From Nostoc sp. UHCC 0870 (GTDB taxonomy: Bacteria > Cyanobacteriota > Cyanobacteriia > Cyanobacteriales > Nostocaceae), in contig NZ_CP091913.1 of the NCBI RefSeq assembly GCF_022063185.1, forward strand, positions 4,104,001-4,168,000: a stretch of DNA of 64,000 bases. Reading direction: 5' to 3'. Under the pieces are notes generated by a model, which saw nothing but the letters and a program-made list of their open reading frames with translations, was not told where the DNA came from and did no database searches. Positions 16,644 through 24,947 of this stretch are shown piece by piece. The translations under genes and the position numbers were made by a program. The number at the start of each line of letters is the position of its first letter. The first letter of the stretch is position 1.

Positions 16644-17774
16644 ATGGTAACTATTAAAAAGAAACAAAATCATAATCCTTTAGCTGAGTATATTAAACGC
16701 CTCCAAACAGGACAAGCGTTACTGGCAGACAGTCCACAAAATGTCTTAGAAGTTGTAGGTATTCTCAAAAGCTATGGGGTAATTATAGATGCTTATTCAA
16801 ATAACTTGATTTATATTTCTGAAAATCAGTTTTTAGTATTTTTCCCATTTTTTAAATATTTTAATGGTGAAATTAATTTACCAAAATTACTTCGTCATTG
16901 GTGGCATGACAGAATTAATTTTGAATATGCAGAATATTGCATGAAAGCCATGATGTGGCATGGTGGCGGCGGTTTAGATGCTTATTTAGATACTAAAGAA
17001 TTTCAAGAAAGAGCAGAAGCAGTTATCAAAGCAAAATTTGGCATCAATCCCTTGATAATGGGTTTGAATCAACTGTTTCCCGACTTTTTAACTGAACAGT
17101 TACGGATGTCTGCTTACTACAGTGGGTTGGGACAATTTTGGCGGGTCATGGCTGATATTTTTCTGAACTTATCAGACCGCTATGACCGAGGTGAAATTAA
17201 AACTATTCCCGATGTTGTAGAACATATTAAGGCGGGGTTAGTAGCGGATGCTTTAAGGCCAATTGCCTACGCGGTGAAAATTAACAAAAAAGTCTATGAA
17301 ATTATTCCTCAAAGTTTGGGGTTGACTTTTTTAGCAGATACCGCAATACCTTATGTAGAAGCAGTATTCTTTAGAGGTACGCCATTTTTAGGAACAGTTT
17401 CATACAATGCCCAAGGTTATCAAGTTCCACCTGATCAATCTCGATTCCAATATGGGGCATTATACGCTGATCCGTTACCTATTGGTGGTGCAGGTATTCC
17501 GCCTACCCTGTTAATGCAGGATATGCGTCATTATCTACCAGAGTATCTGCACGAAATTTATCGGCGAGGTTTACGGGGAGAGGATGATTTGCGTGTGCAG
17601 ATTTGTATGACTTTCCAAAAATCTATGTTTTGTGTAACTACAGCAGCGATTTTGGGATTGATGCCTTATCCTGCGGATAGTGAGGAAGCATCTGAGCAAG
17701 AGGCTAATCGAGTTTATTTAGAAAAATGGATGGATAGGTTACAAACTTCCCAGTTGCTGAATGTGAATAAGTAA
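16644..17774 (+). CDS. cupB: CupB (ChpX), CO2-hydration subunit of NDH-1
   Basis: A 376-residue Chp/Cup-family protein. The family is clear from RHWWHDRINFEYAEYCMKAM, AMMWHGGGGLDAYLDT and YADPLPIGGAGIPPTLLMQD. Cup proteins attach to NdhF3/F4 and hold a zinc site at which CO2 is hydrated vectorially; His and Arg residues in the RHWWHDR and MWHGGGG segments are candidates for that site by inference. A GGAG lies upstream of the ATG. It follows ndhD4 by 200 bases. CupB rather than CupA is chosen from the absence of cupS and the linkage to ccmK. Confidence 0.85.
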   Translation: MVTIKKKQNHNPLAEYIKRLQTGQALLADSPQNVLEVVGILKSYGVIIDAYSNNLIYISENQFLVFFPFFKYFNGEINLPKLLRHWWHDRINFEYAEYCMKAMMWHGGGGLDAYLDTKEFQERAEAVIKAKFGINPLIMGLNQLFPDFLTEQLRMSAYYSGLGQFWRVMADIFLNLSDRYDRGEIKTIPDVVEHIKAGLVADALRPIAYAVKINKKVYEIIPQSLGLTFLADTAIPYVEAVFFRGTPFLGTVSYNAQGYQVPPDQSRFQYGALYADPLPIGGAGIPPTLLMQDMRHYLPEYLHEIYRRGLRGEDDLRVQICMTFQKSMFCVTTAAILGLMPYPADSEEASEQEANRVYLEKWMDRLQTSQLLNVNK

Positions 17775-17836
17775 GGTTGTGGGGGTAAATTTAAACGCAG
17801 AGGGGGAAGGAGGTAGGCGCAGAGTCTCGCAGAGAA

Positions 17837-18559
17837 TTAGGCTTCTGGTTCAACGCCCAAAGAACGCAATTGAGCAATCAGGCGATCGTTTCGTTGACGT
17901 TCCTGTTCGGCTCTTTCCTCACCAGTCAACAACAAATTACCTTGCGAATCCCACCAGCGTAGCCAAGGTAATTCGGCGTTTTGATATTCGCCCTGCCAAA
18001 TGCCTAACTCAACTCCCAAGGGCAGAATAGGATAATGTCCATGCTCAGTTGCTGCTAATAACTGATATTGCCCACCAATTAATTCATAAACTTCCACGCT
18101 GGCTTTATTGACTTCATAAATGCCATAGAAGGGAGGACGAATTACCTGCTCATAAATCCAAAATTTGCCCTTCCAAGGGGTTTTGTCTCGTTCTTCACTA
18201 CCATCGCCAGAGACAAATTCCAATGCAATCAATGGGGCAATAAACTCTCTCCACAGTACATAAGACCTTCGTGTTTGTCCATCCAGCAATGCCGGTACAT
18301 TCCCTACATAAAACCAATCTGGTGCTTCTGCGCCTTTTTCTGGGGGGTCAGTTAAACGCCAGTAAATGCCTAAGTCTTGACCAATACAATATTGCCCATC
18401 AGGATGTAATTGTTTGAGTACTGGTGTAATTGAATCCGTCAATAAAATGCTTTGAGGATGTTCTTGCCAATTTTTCACGAATGTACCATCAGACTCTGGT
18501 AGCTGCGTATGGTCGGGAAATGGGGTGAGGTCAGTATCTAGATTAGTTGCAGAGGTCAT
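17837..18559 (-). CDS. Uma2-family (DUF820) putative endonuclease, copy 2
   Basis: A 240-residue paralogue of the genes at 3040 and 21432, identical in most positions (APDWFYVGNVPALLDGQTR, IALEFVSGDGSEERD, KGKFWIYEQ). It has the shortest C-terminal coiled coil (one EQERQR unit) and lacks the seven-residue insertion of copy 1. The upstream leader is the same as in the other copies. The DNA downstream has the AAATTTAAACGCAGAGGG repeat also found after copy 1. Together with copy 3, in the same orientation, it brackets the two kinases. Function unknown beyond a predicted PD-(D/E)XK nuclease fold. Confidence 0.88.
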   Translation of the reverse strand: MTSATNLDTDLTPFPDHTQLPESDGTFVKNWQEHPQSILLTDSITPVLKQLHPDGQYCIGQDLGIYWRLTDPPEKGAEAPDWFYVGNVPALLDGQTRRSYVLWREFIAPLIALEFVSGDGSEERDKTPWKGKFWIYEQVIRPPFYGIYEVNKASVEVYELIGGQYQLLAATEHGHYPILPLGVELGIWQGEYQNAELPWLRWWDSQGNLLLTGEERAEQERQRNDRLIAQLRSLGVEPEA

Positions 18560-18621
18560 AAGATTACCTTTGCAGAGGGTAAGGGTTGTTTTTTAGTTTA
18601 ACGTGAGTGAGATGAGTTAGG

Positions 18622-18682
18622 AGGGTGCGTCAGTATGAATAATTTCTAGCTGTAGAGAGACTTTCTCACACTGACGCACCCT
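18622..18682. repeat. 61-bp dispersed palindromic element, copy 2
   Basis: Perfect 13-bp terminal inverted repeats AGGGTGCGTCAGT and ACTGACGCACCCT enclose a core with ATGAATAATTTCTAG. Same length and opposite orientation to the copy at 1987-2047, with a handful of differences. It lies between the Uma2 gene and the divergent kinase gene. Confidence 0.8.
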
Positions 18683-18786
18683 ACCCTACTTACCCGCCCT
18701 AACCTACTATTGTCCTCACAAAGGTCATTCAAGCGTTAACTCTCTCTTGTGTGAAAATGAGTACAAATATTTTGGGAGTTGCAAAG

Positions 18787-19803
18787 ATGGCTTGGGTAGC
18801 AGGTGATCAGTTGCAGGGTGGCAAATACACGATTGAAAAGGAGTTGGGAAGGGGACGGTTTGGTATTACATATCTGGTTAAAAACAGGAATAGCGATCGC
18901 CTAGTTATTAAAACTATAAATGATAACCTGCTTCAATCTCTTAGTCAGCCGCAACGCGAACGACTAGAGAATATGTTTTTGCAAGAGGTGACTAATCTTA
19001 CCCGGTGTCAGCATCCGCATATTGTGAAGTTTAAAACACCCTTTAGAGAAGGAGAGTATCCGTGTCTGGTAATGGAGTATGTCGGTGAAGATAGTTTGGC
19101 TAATCTTCGTCCAGCAATCCTTTCGGAACAAGACGCACTACGTTACATTCAGCAAATTGGGGAAGCTCTGATAGTAGTACATCAAAATGAACTGATTCAT
19201 CGGGATGTGCGTCCAGAAAATATCCTGTTGCGGAAGCGAGACGGGAATTTAGAAGCGGTGTTAATTGATTTTGGTTTAGCTCTTGATTTTGATTACATTT
19301 TAACCACAAGCCGGACTCAAGAAACATCCGCCGGATTTACACCATCTGAGCTTTCTACTAAAGGTACGATAGCCAAGGCGTATAGCGATGTTTATTCACT
19401 AGCGGCTACTCTTTATAAACTGCTGACGGGGAGAACGCCTGTGGATGCAGTCAAGCGCAAATTAGACGGTGAGCATTTAGTTTCCCCAAAAGAATACAAT
19501 TCTCAGATTAGCGATCGCACCAACAAGGCAATTTTAACAGGGATGCAACTAGATCCCAAACAGCGATCGCAATCGATGAGAGAATGGCTAGATTTATTAA
19601 CTCAGCCTGAGATAACTGTTACATCTAACACCAAGTCAAATTGGGAACGCAACATTCAGGTTTGGGGAATTATTATAGCTGCGATCGCCGCTATTGGAGG
19701 TTTACTCGGAGGACTAGCTGGCTGGATTCCCATTTTTAAAACCACTCCATCTCCTAGCCCATCATTAGTGTCTCCTACTCCATCATCTAGCCAAACTCCG
19801 TAG
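18787..19803 (+). CDS. Serine/threonine protein kinase with C-terminal membrane anchor
   Basis: A 338-residue Hanks-type kinase of the cyanobacterial FGITY subtype. The glycine loop is GRGRFG near residue 21, the ATP lysine is in LVIKTIND near 42, and the magnesium loop is LIDFGLAL. The catalytic loop reads HRDVRPENILL, with Arg in place of the usual Lys after HRD-x. After the domain (about residue 275) a linker leads to one membrane helix (IIIAAIAAIGGLLGGLAGW) and a Pro/Ser tail. I chose the ATG at 18787, preceded by GGGAG and giving the MAWVAGDQL start parallel to the next gene; the frame opens at 18751. Substrate unknown. Confidence 0.85.
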   Translation: MAWVAGDQLQGGKYTIEKELGRGRFGITYLVKNRNSDRLVIKTINDNLLQSLSQPQRERLENMFLQEVTNLTRCQHPHIVKFKTPFREGEYPCLVMEYVGEDSLANLRPAILSEQDALRYIQQIGEALIVVHQNELIHRDVRPENILLRKRDGNLEAVLIDFGLALDFDYILTTSRTQETSAGFTPSELSTKGTIAKAYSDVYSLAATLYKLLTGRTPVDAVKRKLDGEHLVSPKEYNSQISDRTNKAILTGMQLDPKQRSQSMREWLDLLTQPEITVTSNTKSNWERNIQVWGIIIAAIAAIGGLLGGLAGWIPIFKTTPSPSPSLVSPTPSSSQTP

Positions 19804-19865
19804 AATTAGCTAAACTCTTATCATCATACTGGCTTTGAACTAATTATTTTTACTCAGAGGTATTC

Positions 19866-21230
19866 ATGCCCTGGATAAAAGGACAAAAATTACAAAATGG
19901 TAAATATGTAATTGAGAAAGTCCTGGGACAAGGGGGATTTGGGATTACTTATAAAGCACAGCAAGTTGGGCTAAATCGTGCAGTTGTTATTAAAACACCA
20001 AACGAACATCTCAGCTATGATCCAGAGTATGAAAAATACGTAGAGCGATTTATTCAAGAAGGGAAAATACTGGCGCGTCTATCTCAAGATCCCCATCCTC
20101 ATATTGTAGGAGTAATTGATCTGTTTGTAGAAGGTAATACTCACTGTTTAGTCATGCACTTTGTAGAAGGGGAAAATTTGTTTGAGGTTATAAAACGCAG
20201 AGGGGCGTTACCAGAATCCGAGATTGTGCGCTGTATCTGTCAGATTGGGGAAGCCTTGACGATGGTACATCAAGCAGGGCTAGTACACCGAGATGCCCAC
20301 CCAGGAAACATCATGCTGCGGAAGAATGGTAAAGCAGTTTTAATTGATTTTGGTATTGCCAAGGAACTCTTGCCTCAAACGTTGAGTTCAACGGGTAATG
20401 TAGGTAACAAAGGATTTGCACCCTATGAACAGATGACTAGAGGTAGTCGAGAGCCAACAGTTGATGTTTACTGTCTCACTGCTACACTGTATTATGCAGT
20501 CACAGGTCAACCACCAATAAATTCTCTAGCTCGTAAGTTAGATAATATTCCCCTCCAGCCACCTAAACAAATTATTCCTCGTATTAGCGAACAATTAAAT
20601 CAAGCAATACTCAAGGGTATGGCACTGGAGGCACAAGATCGCCCCCAGTCAATGAAAGCATGGTTGGCAATGTTAGAAGCACCAAAAGCAGCACCTCCGC
20701 CTCCTGTTGAACCAGTTCATAAAAAAGAAGTTGTTAGTCCTAAACCCAAGATAAAGTTAGAAATTTCTCCACGTAAAGCAATTACTAAGTCACCTAGAAT
20801 TATTCCCTGGGGCTGGTTGATTGGTATATTATTCAGTTACCTATTGATAGGCTACCTTTTAGTTGCGTCTAACGCTCCGTTCTGGGTTTGGGCTGGGGCT
20901 GGGGCTTTGGCTTTGGCTGGGGCTTTGGCTGGGGTAGGGGCTGTAGCTGGGGCTTTGGCTGGGGTAGGGGCTGTAGCTGGGGCTTTGGTTCTTGTGGCTG
21001 GGGCTTTGGTTCTTGTGGCTGGGGCTGTAGCTTCGGCTGTGGCTGTAGCTTGGGCTGTGCCTATAGCTTGGGCTGTGGCTGTAGCTTGGGCTGTGCCTAT
21101 AGCTTGGGTTGGAGAAAAATTACAAACATCCTTTAGCCAGTTTCATACTTTTTTGATTTTGGTTACTACTTCCCTTTTTGGCTTGGGTTTGGGGCTGCTA
21201 GTACACCGAGTTTTTAACGGAGTCTCATAA
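19866..21230 (+). CDS. Serine/threonine protein kinase with Ala/Val/Gly-repeat membrane tail
   Basis: A 454-residue paralogue of the preceding kinase, 62 bases downstream. The kinase domain (about 1-275) has GQGGFG, AVVIKTPNE, HRDAHPGNIML and LIDFGIAKE; His replaces the usual catalytic-loop Lys, a change I recall as common in this cyanobacterial subtype. A Pro-rich linker leads to a first membrane helix (WGWLIGILFSYLLIGYLLV, about 318-336). Residues about 345-420 are a tandem array of AGALAGVGAV, ALVLVAGA and AVAWAVPIAW units encoded by GGGGCTTTGGCTGGGG-like DNA repeats, then a last hydrophobic helix. The array may form several helices or a single variable membrane block. Substrate unknown. 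Confidence 0.85.
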   Translation: MPWIKGQKLQNGKYVIEKVLGQGGFGITYKAQQVGLNRAVVIKTPNEHLSYDPEYEKYVERFIQEGKILARLSQDPHPHIVGVIDLFVEGNTHCLVMHFVEGENLFEVIKRRGALPESEIVRCICQIGEALTMVHQAGLVHRDAHPGNIMLRKNGKAVLIDFGIAKELLPQTLSSTGNVGNKGFAPYEQMTRGSREPTVDVYCLTATLYYAVTGQPPINSLARKLDNIPLQPPKQIIPRISEQLNQAILKGMALEAQDRPQSMKAWLAMLEAPKAAPPPPVEPVHKKEVVSPKPKIKLEISPRKAITKSPRIIPWGWLIGILFSYLLIGYLLVASNAPFWVWAGAGALALAGALAGVGAVAGALAGVGAVAGALVLVAGALVLVAGAVASAVAVAWAVPIAWAVAVAWAVPIAWVGEKLQTSFSQFHTFLILVTTSLFGLGLGLLVHRVFNGVS

Positions 21231-21265
21231 CTTCCTCAATGTTGAAGTTTGTGAGGGACAAAGAA

Positions 21266-21319
21266 GTTCGTAGTAATGACTTTAGTCCTTAAATGAGGAC
21301 TAAAGTCCTCACTACAAAC
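21266..21319. repeat. GGACTAAAGTCC hairpin element, copy 1
   Basis: GTTCGTAGTAATGACTTTAG pairs with its near-complement ending CTCACTACAAAC across a short loop. Related copies lie at 26011-26064 and 53385-53449, each close to a gene end. It could act as a terminator or be a small mobile hairpin. Confidence 0.75.
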
Positions 21320-21431
21320 CAGTGCAATCTCGCTCATCAACAGCATCATCTAATAAATATTCTTTCGTTAGGACATTAAGTTTTAATAATATCGCTCAAT
21401 AAAGTCTAATTCAGAACCCGTAAAATTTGAT

Positions 21432-22175
21432 TCAGACTTCTGGTTCAACGCCAAGCGACCTTAATTGAGCAATCAGGCGTTCATTGCGTTGACGTTCTTG
21501 TTCTGCTCGTTGGCGTTCCTGTTCTGCTCTTTCCTCACCCGTCAACAACAAATTCCCCTGCGAATCCCACCAGCGTAGCCAAGGTAATTCCATATTCTGA
21601 TATTCACCTTGCCATATACCCAACTCCACACCTAAAGGATGTATGGGATAATGTCCACGTTCATTGGCTGGTAATAATTGATATTGTCCATCAATTAAGT
21701 GATAGACTTCTACGCTGGCTTTATTTACTTCATAAATACCGTAAAAAGCCGGATGGATTACCTGCTCATATATCCAAAATTTACCCTTCCACGGGGTTTT
21801 GTCTCGTTCTTCACTACCATCCCCAGACACAAACTCTAATGCAATCAATGGTGCAATAAACTCGCGCCACAACACATAAGACCTGCGGGGTTGCCTATCC
21901 AGGGAAGGTGGTACATTTCCTACATAAAACCAATCTGGTGCTTCTGCGCCTTTCTCTGGGGGGTCAGTTAAACGCCAGTAAATCCCCAAGTCCTGACCTA
22001 TACAATATTGACTATCAGGATGTAATTGTTTGAGTACTGGTGTAATTGAGTCCGTCAATAAAATACTTTGGGGATGTTCTTGCCAATTTTTCACAAATGT
22101 CCCATCAGAGTCTGGTAGCTGCGTATGGTCGGGAAATGGGGTGAGGTCAGTATCTAGATTAGTTGCAGAGGTCAT
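21432..22175 (-). CDS. Uma2-family (DUF820) putative endonuclease, copy 3
   Basis: A 247-residue paralogue of the genes at 3040 and 17837, in the same orientation as copy 2. It keeps APDWFYVGNVPPSLD, IALEFVSGDGSEERD and KGKFWIYEQ, with two EQERQR units in the tail, intermediate between the other copies. The leader upstream of its ATG is shared with them. Protein differences are few, mostly in the Uma2 middle and the tail, so the duplications look recent or are kept alike by gene conversion. Confidence 0.88.
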   Translation of the reverse strand: MTSATNLDTDLTPFPDHTQLPDSDGTFVKNWQEHPQSILLTDSITPVLKQLHPDSQYCIGQDLGIYWRLTDPPEKGAEAPDWFYVGNVPPSLDRQPRRSYVLWREFIAPLIALEFVSGDGSEERDKTPWKGKFWIYEQVIHPAFYGIYEVNKASVEVYHLIDGQYQLLPANERGHYPIHPLGVELGIWQGEYQNMELPWLRWWDSQGNLLLTGEERAEQERQRAEQERQRNERLIAQLRSLGVEPEV

Positions 22176-22275
22176 AAGATTACCTTTGCACAGGGTAAGG
22201 GTTATTTTTTAGTTTAGCAGTGGGAAGGGGAGAAGGGTTAAGGCTGTGGTTTTTGTTAACCTACACACTCCCCTT

Positions 22276-22462
22276 TAAAATCAGAAATGCAGGGTGTTTT
22301 CATACAACTAGAGAAAAAATAAACCTAGCTTTCAAAGCCTCTCCCCCCGTGGGGGAGAGGTTTGGAGAGGGGTCAAAATCTCGGCTACAAAACGAAAAAT
22401 CAAAACTTATGGATTTTTCTTTTTTCGTATGAAACCACCCTGCCCTGTAAAATCAGAAATGC
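22276..22462. mobile_element. MITE-like element with 17-bp terminal inverted repeats
   Basis: GCAGGGTGTTTTCATAC at 22289-22305 is inverted at 22427-22443 with one mismatch. A 15-base direct repeat, TAAAATCAGAAATGC, flanks the segment at 22276-22290 and 22448-22462. The interior holds a C/G-rich hairpin (CTCTCCCCCCGTGGGGGAGAG). No coding capacity. It lies upstream of the Uma2 gene and at the tail of the reductase-like gene. Confidence 0.65.
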
Positions 22463-22473
22463 GATCGCCTAGC

Positions 22474-23451
22474 CTACTTCGCTACAACTAAATCAACAGG
22501 CTTCACACCCGCCAAATCTAAAATTTGAGGAATCAAATCTTCCCGCTTGACTGCCATCATGTGGACACCATGACACAATTTTCGCGCTATCTGCACTTGT
22601 TCGGCGGCAATTTTTACACCTTCTTCTAGTGGGTCTTTGGCTGTTGCTAACCTCTCAATAATATGCTGGGGTATATTTACACCAGGAACGCACCTATTAA
22701 TAAATTGAGCATTTTTTGCTGATTTCAATAGAAAAATTCCCGCCAAAATTGGTTTGTTATGGGTTGAAGCTATCTTATCCATGAACTTTTCTAGTTTTTC
22801 AAAATCAGTAATTAATTGACTTTGAAAAAATTGCGCCCCTGCTTCAATTTTACGTTCAAAGCGACTTTGCAAACCTGACCAACTGGCACACTGCGGGTCT
22901 ACGGCTGCACCTGCAAATAAATCTGTTGCACCATCAGTCAAGGATTTATCGTTGCAATCGACACCTTGATTCATTTTCCGAATTAGTTGTAATAGTCGCA
23001 CTGCTTCTAAATCAAAGACGGCTTTGGCTTCAGGATGATCGCCTGCTTTTACTGGGTCGCCAGTCAAAGCTAAAATATTACGAATACCCAAAGCGTGTGC
23101 GCCCATGAGGTCGGCTTGTAAACCGATACGGTTGCGATCGCGGCAAGCCATCTGACAAATTGGTTCAATCCCATTTTGTAACAAAATAACTGAAGCTACC
23201 AACGAAGACATCCGCAAAACTGCACGGCTACCATCGGTAATATTGACAGCATGAACCCTCCCCTTAAGAGTCGCCGCCATTTCAATCATGTGGGTGGGAT
23301 TTCCCCCTTTTGGTGGTGCTACCTCGGCGGTAACTAAAAATTCTCCCGCTTGCGCGGCTTGACGGAAATTATTCAATGTACTATAGCTAGGGCTATGGTT
23401 ATGTTCCATAACGTTGATAAGTGGTTTCTCTTCAAGGGTATTATGAATCAC
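22474..23451 (-). CDS. Methylenetetrahydrofolate reductase-family protein
   Basis: A protein of 311-325 residues with the MTHFR (MetF) TIM-barrel signature: FLVTAEVAPPKGG at the first strand, HAVNITDGSRAVLRMS, PICQMACRDRNRIGLQ and RNILALTGDPVKAGDH. The family reduces 5,10-methylene-tetrahydrofolate with a flavin, feeding methionine synthesis. Residues about 190-240 (FERKIEAGAQFFQSQLITD) and the later AGIFLLKSAKNAQFIN also fit. The start is uncertain: GTG at 23451 has its purine tract too close, while the ATG at 23409 (MEHNHSPSYSTL) lacks a clear ribosome site. I give the outer limit. A gene symbol is withheld because cyanobacteria have several members. Confidence 0.82.
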   Translation of the reverse strand: MIHNTLEEKPLINVMEHNHSPSYSTLNNFRQAAQAGEFLVTAEVAPPKGGNPTHMIEMAATLKGRVHAVNITDGSRAVLRMSSLVASVILLQNGIEPICQMACRDRNRIGLQADLMGAHALGIRNILALTGDPVKAGDHPEAKAVFDLEAVRLLQLIRKMNQGVDCNDKSLTDGATDLFAGAAVDPQCASWSGLQSRFERKIEAGAQFFQSQLITDFEKLEKFMDKIASTHNKPILAGIFLLKSAKNAQFINRCVPGVNIPQHIIERLATAKDPLEEGVKIAAEQVQIARKLCHGVHMMAVKREDLIPQILDLAGVKPVDLVVAK

Positions 23452-23484
23452 ACCTCAAAGAGAAATTGTTAGGGACTGGGGAGT

Positions 23485-23640
23485 ATTCAATTCAAAATTC
23501 AAAATGACGCTCTCTACGAGACGCTGCGCGAACGATGACTCGCTAACGCTGCGCTAACAAAATTCAAAATTAAAGAACCTCTGAGGATTGGGGACTGGGG
23601 ACTGGGAACTGGGAAGAAGTAGGTGAGAAGAACTCTCTAC
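23485..23640. repeat. Composite repeat block between reductase-like gene and trpS
   Basis: Contains AATTCAAA heptamer units (about 23487-23505), an SDR-like stretch with CTCTACGAGACGCTGCGCGA (about 23505-23558), a second AATTCAAA stretch, then GGGGACTGGGGACTGGGAAC units to about 23613. No gene fits here. Confidence 0.7.
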
Positions 23641-23654
23641 TCAGCACTCAGCAC

Positions 23655-24662
23655 TCACAAAGGCATTGAATAGCCTAATGCAGCTTTTACATCTCTTAGG
23701 GTTTGGTTGGCGATGGCTTCGGCTTTTTCTCTACCATCACGCAACACAGACTCTAGATAACCTTTGTCATCCATGATTTGCTGATATTTTTCTTGGATGG
23801 GTTTTAAAGCATTAATTGCTGTTTCAGTGAACAATGGCTTAAATTGTCCCCAGCCCATATCTTGACACTCAGCCGCTACTTCTTCCTTGGTCTTGCTAGA
23901 GAGTAGCATATACAACGTTAGCAAGTTGTTGCACTCTGGGCGTTCTGGGTCGTCAAAGGTTAAACCGCGTACTGGATCGGTTTTACAGCGTTTAATTTTA
24001 TTCGCAATTTGATCTGGTGGATCTAAAAGATTAATCCGGCTTAACTCTGAAGGATCGGATTTAGACATTTTGCGTGTCCCATCTGTCAGACTCATCACTC
24101 TCGCGCCTTCCTTACGGATTAAAGGATCTGGCAATTTCAGCACAGGTGTATCCTTAGCGAATTGGTGATTAAATCTGTTAACAATATCCCGTGTCAGTTC
24201 CAAGTGTTGTTTTTGGTCTTCACCCACTGGCACTTTATCAGCTTGATAGAGCAAAATATCAGCCGCCATCAGTACGGGGTAGATTAACAAGCCTGCACCG
24301 ACATTTTCCCCTTGCTTGAGGGCTTTTTCTTTAAACTGAATCATGTCTTGCAGCCAATTTAGGGGTGTGATGCAGTTGAGTAACCAAGCTAGTTCACTGT
24401 GGGCTGAGACGTGAGATTGAATAAAGATATTGGAGTATTTTAAGTCAATACCACAGGCTAAATAAAGTGCAGCAATTGTATAACTATCTGCTGCCAATGT
24501 CGCTGGATTATGCGGTACTGTAATCGCGTGTAAATCTACGACACAAAAGAAATTTTCATACTGTTCTTGGATTTCTACCCAGTTGCGAATTGCTCCTAAG
24601 TAGTTACCCAAGTGTAAGTTACCAGTTGGTTGAACTCCAGAAAGAACACGCTGCTTACCCAT
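23655..24662 (-). CDS. trpS: Tryptophanyl-tRNA synthetase
   Basis: A 335-residue class I synthetase of normal bacterial length. The N terminus KQRVLSGVQPTGNLHLGNYL holds the HIGH-type motif, and RKMSKSDPS near residue 195 is the KMSKS motif. AADILLYQADKVPVGEDQKQ is the typical TrpRS dimer and tryptophan-site segment. It charges tRNA-Trp in the cytoplasm. Single gene; the preceding sequence on its strand holds a 285-base gap shared with the divergent CAP-domain gene. Confidence 0.97.
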   Translation of the reverse strand: MGKQRVLSGVQPTGNLHLGNYLGAIRNWVEIQEQYENFFCVVDLHAITVPHNPATLAADSYTIAALYLACGIDLKYSNIFIQSHVSAHSELAWLLNCITPLNWLQDMIQFKEKALKQGENVGAGLLIYPVLMAADILLYQADKVPVGEDQKQHLELTRDIVNRFNHQFAKDTPVLKLPDPLIRKEGARVMSLTDGTRKMSKSDPSELSRINLLDPPDQIANKIKRCKTDPVRGLTFDDPERPECNNLLTLYMLLSSKTKEEVAAECQDMGWGQFKPLFTETAINALKPIQEKYQQIMDDKGYLESVLRDGREKAEAIANQTLRDVKAALGYSMPL

Positions 24663-24947
24663 AAATTACCAGTTTATTAATCTCAAATACCCACCGTGGA
24701 AAGTGGCGATGGCAAAACACCTTTCATTTTGACATTTTCTCATCGTTATTAGTTATTAGTAGAGGGCAGTGGTGTTTTATTGACGCTGATAATTACAAAA
24801 ATTTCGTTTTATCAGGTTTTTTAGCTTTTTTCGAGGTGATGTGAGCTTTTACACCAATAAGCTATCTCATAGGCTATTTGTTGATTAAAGATGAGTCTGC
24901 TTAGATGTAGTGGAAGTTCCTTTCCATGTCTTTAAGACTACCTATTA

